A DNA stretch of 64,000 bases from positions 3,210,802-3,274,801 of the forward strand of contig JAJHZJ010000531.1 of the NCBI GenBank assembly GCA_023548195.1, read 5' to 3'. The translations under genes and the position numbers were made by a program. Source of the DNA: Bettongia penicillata ogilbyi (lineage: Eukaryota; Chordata; Mammalia; Diprotodontia; Potoroidae). Under the pieces are notes generated by a model that saw only the letters and a list, made by a program, of their open reading frames with translations, was not told where the DNA came from and did no database searches. Shown piece by piece: positions 34,101 to 44,616 of the stretch (position 1 is the stretch's first letter; each line of letters opens with the position of its first letter).

Positions 34101-34364
34101 TAGTGGTTTTGAGTGAATGCTTCTATCCACTAAACATTTTTGCCTTATCTAATAGGTTTCCTAGTCTTGTTCATTTTATATCCACAACATCTCTAGCACC
34201 TTCCCTTTCTCTTCCTTGAATGAACTTCTCTCTGTTCCAGACCCTTCTACCTGTCACCTAGACTAATTTTATAATATCCTATTTGGGAAAGATTGTGAAG
34301 ATACAGTGTGCCTCTGTGAAGAGATGGAAATTATCCAATGTCAACTGGGAAGGGTAGTCAGCCA

Positions 34365-34575
34365 TATAATCATAGGTTCATAGCTTTAGAGCGGTAAGGA
34401 ACCTTAGAGACTATCTAGTTCAGTCCTTCCTGATTTTGCAGATGGAGACGCTGAGGCTGAAGAAGTTAAGTGACTTGTTCATGGTCACAAAACTAGTAAA
34501 TGTCAAAGATGTGCTTGAAACCCAGATCTTCCTGATTGCATATTCAGCACTCTATCCACTATACCATACTCCCTC
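34365..34575 (-). repeat. MIR3 SINE
   Basis: CATAGGTTCATAGCTTTAGA, GGAACCTTAGAGACTATCTA, GAGGCTGAAGAAGTTAAGTG, CACTCTATCCACTATACCAT. Confidence 0.75.
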
Positions 34576-34689
34576 TTTTGAGTTTGTTTATAACAAAATG
34601 CTGGCCTTTACTTGTATAATGTGTGACCATGCCTTGCCCTCTTATCTTTTTAGTTATTATTTTCCTTTGGACCCAGGGTGATGATAATT

Positions 34690-36640
34690 TGTGCAGCAAG
34701 AGATTGACAGAGCAGATTCTGATGATCCTAGGAATCATGGCAGAGTGAATATCCTTCCTAACTCATCAATAATATTGGGGAACCCATACTCTGTTAATGG
34801 AAAGGAAGCCCTATGTGATGGGCTACAAAATACAGGCATTTAGATTTGGCTGTCTCTTCTTTTCATTGCACTGGAGATGGGGCTTTTTGATCAGGAGACA
34901 GGGTATAATTGACTACTGTTCTGGGTTTTGATCTTCTGAGCTCCCATGAGGAAAATGGTAATGGCTGTTAGTATGGCTACTGGTGACTAGTGTTATGGAG
35001 GTGAACCAGACTTTACTGAAGAAAAGACAAAGAAAAAATCATGGGGAAGGAGACTTGATAGTCTTGAGACTAGCTCTTGGGCTAATGAGTTGTGGGAGAA
35101 GACTGATTTTTCTCATTCCACTTTCCAGTTATAGATCCTTGAATTACTTCTCACACTGTGTTCCAGGATTTTCTTTTAAATTGTTTTGTGCTTCTTGGAC
35201 ACTTATTTTGTCAGTTGTCTCTATGCATCTTGTCTTTAAGATCAATATATTTTGCTTATTTAGACATCACATTTCTTTTTAATATTATTGTTTTTTGCTT
35301 TTCTTCCAGATCATCATTTCCTTTTTGTATTTGCATTTCCATTTAATTGTTTTCTCTTTTATTTCTTGAGTAAAGTTTGCACTTTAGATTCTAGTTTTTC
35401 TACTTTGCTGATTTTCTGCTTTGCAGACCATAAATTCTGCTTTCACTATTCTTATTTCTCTCTCTGACCATTCAGGAACATCCTACTGTGGGAATCTACA
35501 AGGTCCTCTCCTTCATCAGATTCATTTTCATTTGTCTTGAAATATTTATTCATATGTGTCTGAACTCATTTAGATGATCTGGAAGCTGTATCTCTTTTTG
35601 TTATTAATACTTCCCTGTTGGTTTATCTGTTTGTGCTTAAGGTTTTTTAACTGAATTTTCTTTCTTATGAGATCTTTGGTAATTTCAGTCTTTTTCCTTT
35701 ATATGCCACTATTGCTCACTTTCTGACTCCTTCCCCTTTGATTATAATTTTCTTCAGGGTAGAACCTCAAAGATGTCTCAGCCACTTCTCACACTAAGAA
35801 GTTCACATTTCACCAGACTCGGTCTCTGCCCTAAGTCCCTTCGTGGGGAAATAACTGACAGAAGCTAGATGCTAATCCACTCTACCCCCTTTCTTTTCAG
35901 ATCTGGGAGAGCTACACATATGTGTGCTGGCATCCTACTCCAATGTCTTCTCTTCCTCAGCTCTCTAGCTGAGTAATGTTGCAGCATTCTAGAATATTTC
36001 CATGTTGCCTTCCTAGTCAGAGCAAATTTCTGGATGTTGGCTTGCTGAAATATATAGGGCAGGGTTTCAGAGTTGAGTTCTGTTACAAGCTCTTGAGCCA
36101 ACTTATGCAGCCTAAGCGTGGTGGCTGGTGGGGAAGGTGATCCTAATCAGTACAGGTAAGGATTAGGAGTTAGTCTTCTTAGCTGTTAGTTCATTGGGTT
36201 GTTATCTCATTAGGTTTTTTGGTGTCTTAGATCAGAGAGGCAGCTGGAATTGTTTTCTCTCTTCTATATAATTCCTATTTTGGAGATGTTTGAGAGGTTA
36301 TCAGGATTGGAGAAAGATTCCTGTTACCTAACTCATAAATCTATTATAGATCATAAAATGGAGTCTCAGACATATCCCCCTTTCTAATTTCTTTCAATAA
36401 GCTAGTCTATGTGGGTGATTCAGGGATTTACCCCATCCTACATCCACAGAATATTAAAGGTGAAGTAGAAATAGTCTTAGGACATGGCTGGAAGCTCATA
36501 CTTCTATATAAGTATGAACAACCTATTTCCTTTCATCTTTGTCTTTTACAATAAACTATATGACAATCACACATCAAATATCTGTGTCATGTAGCTATGA
36601 GGGGAGTCATTACCTGACAGAGAAGAACTCAGATAGAATG
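34690..36640. other. unassigned DNA, partly T-rich
   Basis: Between about 35100 and 35760 the plus strand is strongly T-rich with no A-rich counterpart, a texture seen where LINE coding sequence lies antisense, but I could not match it to ORF1 or ORF2. The 60-100 codon frames here have no recognisable domain. Confidence 0.3.
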
Positions 36641-36649
36641 GGGGTGAAG

Positions 36650-37480
36650 AGGATCAGAAACTCTTTTAGGTCACTTTTACTCTTTAACCTATTGTTTATG
36701 GCCTTCAATGTTGGACTCCAAGCTACCCTTCCAGCCTTATCTTACATTCTTCCCCTTTGCATAGACCCTCTATTCTGTCAAATTACAGGGCTCACAAAAC
36801 CCTATTATAGCCTATCCTTCCCCTTAGCTCTATATCTTTGATCCTGAATATCTAGAATGGACTCCTTCCCACATAATTGTGGTTGTTTTTCGGTCATTTC
36901 AGTCATGTCCAACTCTTTGTGACCCCATTTAGGGTTTTCTTCTCAGAGATACTGGAGTAATTTGCCATTTCCTTGTCAAGCTCCTTTTATAGATGAGGAA
37001 ACCCAGGCAGACCCGATTAAGTGACTTGCCCATGATCACACCACTAGTAAGTGTCTGAGACCAGATTTGAACTCATGAAGATGTCTTCCTGACTCCAGAC
37101 CTGACAGTCTATCCACTGAGCCACCTAGCTACCCTCCCACCTATTTACCAGCTTTCAAATCCCATCTTTCTTTTATGGCCCAACTCTAATGCCATTCCTT
37201 CTATGAAACTTTATGTAATCCACCTACATGACAGTAATGTCATGGGAAGAACACTGAACTTGAAGTCAGAAGATCTGAGTTCTTCTGCTATTATAGTTGC
37301 TTATATCTTGTCTTGAAAAACTGATGGATAATTCATGTGCTCTACTTATATCCTTTTGAGGTTTGAAAACTTCCATATGTTTTATAAATGTAGATTATAA
37401 TATTGAGTGACTGTATTGCTTTACATCTTTGTGTTCCCAATCTAGTATAAATATTTGTTAAGGTCATTTGAATTGAATTT
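36650..37480 (+). mobile_element. L2 fragment split by a SINE
   Basis: Parts 36650-36866 (GGACTCCAAGCTACCCTTCC) and 37135-37480 (CAGCTTTCAAATCCCATCTT, ATTCCTTCTATGAAACTTTA, then TAAATATTTGTTAAGGTCAT) are collinear. A MIR3 head (ACTTGAAGTCAGAAGATCTG, about 37255-37285) is also embedded in the second part. Confidence 0.65.
36882..37133 (-). repeat. marsupial tRNA-headed SINE, full length
   Basis: Reverse complement: TTTCAGTCATGTCCAACTCT, GTGACCCCATTTAGGGTTTT, GGAAACCCAGGCAGACCCGA, TCCTGACTCCAGACCTGACA, ending GAGCCACCTAGCTACCC. Flanks share TTCCCACATA/CTCCCACCTA, a probable decayed target duplication. Confidence 0.9.
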
Positions 37481-37484
37481 TGAT

Positions 37485-37770
37485 GGGAGAGATATTATAC
37501 CCATTTTATAGATGAGCAAATTATTTTCTTTTATAGGTAAGAATTATTTGGTGAGAAGAGTACTGGATTTGAAGTTAGAAGTCCTTACTCTGTGACCTGA
37601 GCAAGTTCATTTCCTCATCTGTAAAATGATGAGGCATGGGGGAGGGAAGGGATTAGACTAGATGATCTCTAAGATCTCTTTTGGCTCTAAATCTATATTC
37701 CTATGACTTACTCAAGGTCACACAGATAGAAAATGGAGTTAGGAGTTGAACCAGTGTCTTCTAGTTCTGC
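37485..37770. repeat. MIR (minus) with MIR3 (plus) inserted
   Basis: Antisense MIR words at both ends (CCCATTTTATAGATGAGCAA and CTCAAGGTCACACAGATAGA) enclose a plus-strand MIR3 at about 37545-37705 (TACTGGATTTGAAGTTAGAA, GATTAGACTAGATGATCTCT). Confidence 0.6.
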
Positions 37771-37784
37771 TACTACCACCACCA

Positions 37785-37875
37785 CCATAACTACTTCTAC
37801 TACTACTACTACTATACTACTACTACTATACTACTACTACTATACTACTACTACAATATGTTACTATTGCTGCTG

Positions 37876-37908
<33 letters not shown>

Positions 37909-37909
37909 G

Positions 37910-37949
<40 letters not shown>

Positions 37950-37951
37950 AC
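37785..37951. repeat. (CTA)n with (CTG)n trinucleotide repeat
   Basis: About 165 bp of CTA/TAC units, interrupted by ATACTA phase shifts, followed near 37924-37950 by about eight CTG units. Also ACC units at the left edge. Confidence 0.95.
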
Positions 37952-38460
37952 AGTGTGTTGTATATAAAAAGAATAATCATTTTCTAGTTTATCTTCTTTT
38001 TTGAATTTCTAGGTCTAGGAATTTCTGAGTCTAGGAAGTAGTCTCTAGTCACTTTAACATCATGAATTCCTTTTTTTCCAGACAATGAATAAAATTATTT
38101 TCCAACATCTTTTTTTAGTCACTTCCCAATTCTGAAGTAAATCTAATATATTAGCTGGGTTTTGGATTAAGGGAGATCCTATGACCCTAGAATTTTTACT
38201 CATCAAACTATCCTTCTCTATTATTACACTCTATCCATTCATTTGGTTAGCCATCTATTGGAGAAGAGTTGGAGTAAGGTCTCATGCCACTGAGCACACA
38301 GGTATGATCTATTCTAAGTCATACAACAGACTTCCACCAGTCACAATCACAGATATGTAAATAGACACCACAATTAATGACCATATTCAAAAGGACTAAG
38401 GTAGGGTTATTTCTGATATAATTGTACATAATAACTCCAAGACGATACCTAAAGAATCAT
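37952..38460. other. unassigned noncoding DNA
   Basis: No family recognised. Confidence 0.35.
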
Positions 38461-38464
38461 GTCA

Positions 38465-38570
38465 TTGGTAACAAGTAAATTATAAAATTTAAAGTTCGAA
38501 GGGAACTTTAGAGAGCCTTCTAGCAAAGGATAATGCCAAGGTTTCAAACCTGGGTCACCAAAAGGATGGT
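38465..38570 (-). repeat. MIR3-like fragment
   Basis: AGTTCGAAGGGAACTTTAGA, then GGTTTCAAACCTGGGTCACC. Confidence 0.4.
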
Positions 38571-38619
38571 AGTACCTTTTAGACAAATAGAGAAAGCTTT
38601 GGGGATAAAGATTCTCGTC

Positions 38620-38970
38620 TCCTACACCTTACTCGTCCATATGTATTCTGCAGTTTAGTGACACTGGCCTCCTTGCTGTTTCTCACACAAGATACCTCAT
38701 CTCCCTACTCTGGGCATTTTCACAAGACTGTCCCCCATACCTGGCATTTTCTCTGGACTCATCTATGCCTTGTGGCTTCCCTAGATCCCTTTAAAGCCCT
38801 GCTAAAATTCTCACATTCTAGAGGAAGTCCTTTCTGAACTTCCTTAATGCTAGTATCTTCCCTCTGTTGATTAATTCCAATTTATCTTTTGAATGTAGTT
38901 TTCTGAATGTGAGTTCCCTGAGGACAGGGACTGCTTTGCCTTTCTTTGTATCTCAGCAGTCACACCTCAG
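38620..38970 (+). mobile_element. L2 fragment with 3' region
   Basis: GTGACACTGGCCTCCTTGCT, CACAAGACTGTCCCCCATAC, CTTTAAAGCCCTGCTAAAAT, GTGAGTTCCCTGAGGACAGG, in L2 order. Confidence 0.75.
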
Positions 38971-39129
38971 TAAACAGTTTTGACATATGGGCTTAACCAG
39001 GTTAAGGGTAAGGGATGGGCCTCTACCACAAGCATGTGAAGTTTGGAGGAGTAGGTAGATGAGAATAATTTGTTCCAGTGGCCATTAAGGTGCCTAAAAT
39101 AGGGTTTGGTCAGATAAGGAAGATGATAA

Positions 39130-39425
39130 GGTTATCCACGGTGTCCCAGTCAATTGCCAGTTGTCTTGACTTTTGTCTTGCCACCAGACTCTAATGACTC
39201 TGGAAGTGAGAATGAGACTGATGACTGGGCCCATCTGCCTCACTTAAATCCATTCATGCATGAGTCAAGACATCACCTGTCATCATTCACTGTTTTACTG
39301 TTTTACTATCTCCATCCCGAATGCTCAAATGGACTATGAGCTCATATTGGACTGATCAGCCCAAGTCAAACACACAGTACCTTGATGCCAACATCATACT
39401 GTCACAGGTCTTCTTCAAGTAGGAA
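39130..39425 (+). repeat. MON1-like SINE tail
   Basis: AATGACTCTGGAAGTGAGAA and CACTTAAATCCATTCATGCA match the second SINE tail. From about 39310 an additional segment (GACTGATCAGCCCAAGTCAA, CCTTGATGCCAACATCATAC) follows. Confidence 0.55.
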
Positions 39426-39439
39426 AGATGGAGAAGAAT

Positions 39440-39790
39440 AACAGTAATCTCCAGTGTCTGGCATAGTGCCTGGTACACTGTAGGCACTTACTAAATACTT
39501 AAAATGATTGGAGATGCCTGAGATATTCAGTTTGAAATCTCCAGTAGGCAGTTGGAGATGTTCAACTGGAGCTCAAGAAGGAGAAGAGGATCTAACATAT
39601 ACATATTAGAATCATTTTCATAGAGATGCTAATTAAACCCATGAGTACTAATGAGTTCACTAAATATAAGTATAGAGAGAGAACAGGGTCCAGCATAAAG
39701 ACTTGGGGAAAATAGCAAAAAGTATGTTGGAAACCGTGGCTCAAGAATGAGAAACAAAAGAGACTAATAGAGTGAAGACTTCATAGATGC
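39440..39790 (+). mobile_element. L2 3' end, then L2-like sequence
   Basis: CATAGTGCCTGGTACACTGT and GGCACTTACTAAATACTTAA are an L2 terminus. The following TAGGCAGTTGGAGATGTTCA and TCATAGAGATGCTAATTAAA resemble an internal LINE segment, possibly L2 in the other orientation. Confidence 0.45.
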
Positions 39791-39829
39791 CTCACACCTA
39801 TATGTCATGAATGTTTTCTTCATCAGTGA

Positions 39830-40050
39830 GATGCTACATGGAGAACTGAACTTGGAGTCAGGATAGCCTGAGTTCTAGCCATTCTCTAGTATTTACTAGC
39901 TGTGTGACCATGAGCAAATGTCTTAACTTCTCAGAACCTGTATCCTTGGGATACTTATGGTACCTCCATAGCAGGATTACTTTAAGGCTTATATCTGATG
40001 AAACATGTGAAATAGTTTATAAATGCACCATATTAATGCTTCATATAAAT
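39830..40050 (+). repeat. MIR SINE
   Basis: GAACTTGGAGTCAGGATAGC, TACTAGCTGTGTGACCATGA, then a MIR-type tail. Confidence 0.7.
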
Positions 40051-40437
40051 TCCATCTATCATCAAGAAAAGAGTCAGGAGATAATGGACTTGGAAACTAC
40101 TAAACACCATCATAAAGATCTCAATAAATTCTTCCAAATTAAATTAACGTAGACTTGGTAGGCATGGGGAGGAGAACAAAAATATGTTGGAGAACAGTTT
40201 AGGAGTGAAAACTAGAGAGGAAAGGTGTTTATAAATTATATTTAAAAATCACACATCACAAATACTTTCAATGAGAAGAAAATTAGGAAACACTGAACAT
40301 GTCAAACACCAAATGATAGCAGCAACAAATGAAATGGATTCTATTTTTTCAAGCCTCTAACATTGGAGGCATCTCTTTTACTGTAGCACTTTCAATGAAG
40401 AAATTTCATCAAAAGCCTGTTTGTTAGTGCTGTGCTC

Positions 40438-40790
40438 GTCATAAGATCAAAGATTTAGCTGGAAAAGGAAACTCAGAAGTCAGTGTCCACCTCCTTTGTT
40501 TTAAAGATGAACTTCTTCTATGAAATGGGTGTATTTTCAGTAGAGTAGTATTATTGGGGTCCAGTTGTCCTATATAGACATATTAGAGTATCCAGTGTAG
40601 AAATATTCAGCATCCAACAAAGAAATATTAGTGTCTCTGATGTAGAAACATTGGATTGTCCAATGTAGAACTATTGGGGTGTCCCTGAGTCTTAGGGAGG
40701 TTAAAGGACTTCCCAAGGTCACAGAGTTGGTAAGCATCAGAAGCAAGATTTCACCCTGCATCTTTTGACTCCAGAACTAGTGCTTTTTCC
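40438..40790 (-). repeat. MIR3 SINE with an internal minisatellite
   Basis: Left part AGATCAAAGATTTAGCTGGA and right part GTCTTAGGGAGGTTAAAGGA, CCCAAGGTCACAGAGTTGG, TTTGACTCCAGAACTAGTGC are one antisense MIR3 interrupted by the tandem array at about 40570-40685. Confidence 0.6.
40570..40685. repeat. minisatellite, about five units of 22-24 bp
   Basis: Successive units begin TAGACATATT, TAGAAATATT, AGAAATATTA, TAGAAACATT and TAGAACTATT and mostly end in a TCCAATG-like word. The units are diverged from each other. Confidence 0.7.
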
Positions 40791-40867
40791 ACTGTATAAT
40801 GCTGATCTGACTAATGTTCACATTATAGGACATTAGGAAAATAAAATAAAATCAGAGTTCATTTTTT

Positions 40868-41355
40868 ATGGTGGCAGCTAACTGGTGTAAGAGCAAGAAG
40901 ACCTGAGTTCAAATCCTACCTTTCCCACCACAGAATCTTCCTTGCTGTGAGACCCTGGGTCTCTAAACTTATCTCAGCTTCAATTTCTTCATCTGTAAAA
41001 TGAAAATAATCCTAACCTCCCCATCTGCCTATCTTATAGGGTTTTAAGGAGGATCAGATCAGACAACATGCACTTCTCTTTGAACATCATAAAAGCACTA
41101 TATCAAAGCTAGTGGTTATTATAATATTATTGCTAAGACATGTAGATGGTAAACATCGTGGATAAGGCGTTAGTAACAGGAAGACGAATTTAAATTCTGC
41201 TTCCAGGTACATCACAATTTCTCTTAGTCTCAGCTTCATCAACTACAAAATGAAGTTAATAATAAAACCTAACTCACAGGTTTGTAAGAATCAAGTGAGG
41301 TAACATATTTAAAATCCTTTGTATATTTTCAAGTGCTATATAAATCCTATTATAG
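40868..41355 (+). repeat. two adjacent MIR SINEs
   Basis: Copy 1 at about 40868-41125 (AAGAAGACCTGAGTTCAAAT, TTCATCTGTAAAATGAAAAT, AAAGCACTATATCAAAGCTA). Copy 2 at about 41145-41355 (TAGTAACAGGAAGACGAATT, AAGTGCTATATAAATCCTAT). Confidence 0.7.
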
Positions 41356-41479
41356 TTATTTTTTAGCTTAAATAACACCTGCTTCTTTGAGGACAGGTAT
41401 CAATTCTATCTTCCTCTTTGTTCTGAAATTCTAATATTTGCATTTACTTAAGGACAAAGATGCTTTAATAAGCCCAGAA

Positions 41480-43018
41480 CATGATGCTTAAAACAATTTA
41501 AAAGATAAAATTTTGACAATATTGGTGTCCTGCAGAAATGTAACTGAAGTAGAGGAGTCTTTGCTCCAGGGTAAAGAATAAGAGGGATCAGCTTCCTAGG
41601 GGATGACTTCTTTTGCCCTCCCAGCCCATTTTCCCTTGTCTAGCTCTGCTTCTTCAGTGGCAGTGAATGTCTCCCTTGTAATGGCTGCATTTTCAGTAAC
41701 TGGAGCAATATTGGGGTTTCCAGAATGTACTTCTATAGGTGGGTTGGTGTCATGAGATCCAAACAAATGAATTTGCTAAGTTTTCATTGCTACTAATGTG
41801 AACTGACTGGATCTTTTCAATAGCATGGATATTCACACGAATCACTGAGGTTTGAATTCCTTACATGTTCATCATGACAAATAAACCACCTATGGCCTTT
41901 GGCTTAGAGCTTTATTTAGGTACAATGCTATTATTTCCAGCTTCCTAATAATAACCTTCCTTTTAATCAATTCAGCTTAAAACCACAGAGATTTGTGAAT
42001 TTAGCTATTTTTTGCTCTAGGCTTTACCTGCTGTGTCTTGGCATTTACATGTTTACATTTAAAGACTTTACACTGTGCCTCAGACCAATTGTTTCTTATT
42101 TTGCAATTACAACTATTCTAGTCTCCACATGCTGTCTTTGGTGGTTAGATAATTAAAGAGCAGGCCTTTTTTTTCCTTGGCTGCACTGCACTAGGTGAAA
42201 AATGTTGGCTATTTCCACACTTCAGAGACCCAGCTGCTACAAGCATTAAAAATTACTTAAAACATAAATTTATGGCACTGTGATTACAATGGATTATGTT
42301 GTTGTAAATGAATTGCATTGTAAATTGCTGTTTTAAATTAAAATATAGCTTATTAGGGAATGGTAAAGGTGTATATAATATTGCAGAATGGTAAAGAAGC
42401 AATGCTTCATGTCATCAGGCACCTCCCCATCTCCCAACCCCCATCCTCTAAGAAGTGATGGCCATGGACATGCTTGAAGGAGCTCCTACTTCTCCAGGAT
42501 AGCTGCTTTGAGGTCACTCTTAGATTTTGGGTTTCACTCTCATCCATTTATCATTTTCCTTCCTAGTCAAGTCAATTTAAGGACAGAACACAAGAGAATC
42601 CAGTGCAGGTAGCACGTGGAGTGGAAGATTGGGTCTCAGATAAGAACTCTGTCCCTCCTCCAGCTCAGCCTGGCTCCTGAGAACCCACTGTTAAATTTTC
42701 AGTGTGAGCGTTTATACATTAGAAATCTGCAAACGCTGCAAATTAAGGCTTCCTTTATTGTCTTGCTGACTGTCTAGACTTAAGAAAGTGATGGAGAGAA
42801 TATTAACAATAATGTACACTGAACTCAAGAATATACCATGCTCAGGAAGCTGCTGATTGAGCAATCACCGGTCCACTGTGACTTCTTATTGTGTGACGTA
42901 GGAAATTCACTTCATTTCCCTGGGTTCTCTTTTCCGCATTTATAAAACAAAGGAGTTGAATTAGATAGCAGCTGAGATCCTCTTTTCTTAATGAGCCTGG
43001 AAGCCCCTGGATGTGTCA
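41480..43018. other. repeat-poor block, possible conserved noncoding DNA
   Basis: About 1.5 kb without a clear interspersed repeat. The stretch 41980-42420 has TAATTAAA- and CAATTG-type words and little low complexity. No exon signals recognised. Confidence 0.3.
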
Positions 43019-43019
43019 T

Positions 43020-44330
43020 AGAATCTCAGAGTTGGGCAGAACCTTAGAGGCTAAGTAGTGTGATTATGCAGCCATTGTTGGATGGCCTCTACAACTTCGA
43101 CAGATGGTCATGCATTGTCCACTTGATGGGGAGCTCACTATTCTTCAAGGCATGTTATTCCATTGTTGGGGAGCTCTAGTTAGAAAATATTTATGTTTTG
43201 CTAAAATGGACCTCTTTATTTTATTTTTTATTAAATTTAATCTGTAAAATTAACATATCTTCCATCATTTTATTAAGCCCAGACAATAAGCAAAGCTGTA
43301 AATTAAGTCCTGATTCATAGCACATGGCAATTTCTTCTTTTTTAAATTTTATTTATTTTGTTCTGTATTTAAGAAATGAAACAAACGTTTCCATAACATA
43401 GAAAAATAAAAAGAATGATTGCACATGAAGTTGCAAATCTATTATGCGCAACTTGCTATTTCTTTTAAATATATAATAAAGTTATCATGTAACTTCCCCC
43501 TTTTCCTTTTTTTCTTCCCTTTCACCACCCTAGAAACAGCTACCATTAAATCTAAATATGCATGTGTGTTTATATGTATACACACATATGTAAAATCATT
43601 CTATACATACTTCCATTTATCAGTTCTTTCTCTGTATGTAGATAACGTCTTCCTTCATAAGTCCTTTGTGGTTAATTTGGGGAATTATAATAAGCAAAAT
43701 AACAGTGACTCAAAGTTGTTCTTAAAACAATAATGCTGTTACTGCATAAAATGTTCTCGTTTCATTCTCCATTATTCCATCAATTGGGGAATGGCTGAAT
43801 AAGCTGTGCAATAAGAAATGATGAGCTCGATGATCTTAGAAAAGCATAAACACACGAAATGGATCTCCTTGGAACTGTCACCTAATGGTCCTAGTTCTAC
43901 TTTTTAGAATGAATAAGAACACTACTTCTTCTACACAGCAGCCTTTCCTCTAAAGAAAGGCATCTATTCTCTTTCTCTGATTTTTGTTTTTATGATGCTG
44001 CTTCTAGGACTGCTTCAAGCTTCCCTAGTTGCTTTCTTTTGTTTGCACTTGTGCTTATTAACAACCCGGTTAGAGTGCTGGATAAAACAGAGTACATTTA
44101 TTTCTGAGCATCACTAAGTATAATGACATTTTCGGCTCCCATAATCTGGATACTATTAATATAACTTAAGATTTCATTAACTTTTTTGGGAACAACCAGA
44201 TCACACAGTTGGTTCATAATGAGCCTCTGGTCAGCTCAAAACCTGTGAAGGTCATATGCCTTTCTAGTTAGCAAGGATGCGGTCTTAACTAGCAAGGCTC
44301 CCAGATCTACTCCAAATAAGGTAATTTATT
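43020..44330 (-). mobile_element. L3/CR1-type LINE fragment, interrupted by L1
   Basis: Antisense L3: left part 43020-43214 (AATCTCAGAGTTGGGCAGAA, GATGGGGAGCTCACTATTCT, GGGGAGCTCTAGTTAGAAAA). Right part from 43868 (TGGTCCTAGTTCTACTTTTT, GATTTCATTAACTTTTTTGG, CACACAGTTGGTTCATAATG). Collinear across the L1 insertion at 43215-43856. Confidence 0.75.
43215..43856 (-). mobile_element. L1 3' end with inverted 5' segment and possible 3' transduction
   Basis: Minus-strand L1 3' terminus (about 43768-43345; same sequence as the L1 at 17698-18031). At about 43769 the orientation flips: CCATCAATTGGGGAATGGCT to 43856 is plus-strand L1 ORF2 sequence, also present at 50377. On the other side, past the A-rich tail (43337-43365), lie about 95 bp not found in the sibling copy and then a second A-rich tail (T-rich at 43215-43243). 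The whole is flanked by AAATGGACCTC (43204-43214) and AAATGGATCTC (43857-43867). Confidence 0.75.
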
Positions 44331-44360
44331 TATTTTTTCTAACACTCCTTAGCTATTATC

Positions 44361-44616
44361 AGGGCAGCTAGGTGGTGCAGTGCATAAAATGTTGGGCCTG
44401 AAGTCAGGAAGACTCTCATCTTCCTATGTTCAAATCCAACTTCAGATACTTACTAGCTCTATCACCCTGGTCAAGTTATTTAACCCTATTTGCCTCAGCT
44501 CCTCATCTGTAAAATGGGTTGGAGAGAGAAATTGCAAATCACTCTAGTGTCTCTGCCAAGGAAATCCCAAATGGGGCCACAAAGAGTTGGACACAACTGA
44601 AACGACTAAACAACAA
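44361..44616 (+). repeat. marsupial tRNA-headed SINE, full length
   Basis: GGGCAGCTAGGTGGTGCAGT head, AGTCAGGAAGACTCTCATCT, TTGCCTCAGCTCCTCATCTG, CACAAAGAGTTGGACACAAC, ending AACGACTAAACAACAA. Flanks AGCTATTATC and AGCTACTTCC may be a decayed target duplication. Confidence 0.9.

Noticed and set aside
35100..36100. Possible antisense L1 ORF1 in the T-rich region
   Set aside because: The texture fits, but I could not identify any ORF1 motif or shared block with the other ORF1 copies, so it was left unassigned.
40570..40685. CRISPR-like array of short repeats
   Set aside because: Units are contiguous, diverged and without unique spacers, in a vertebrate genome. It is a minisatellite.
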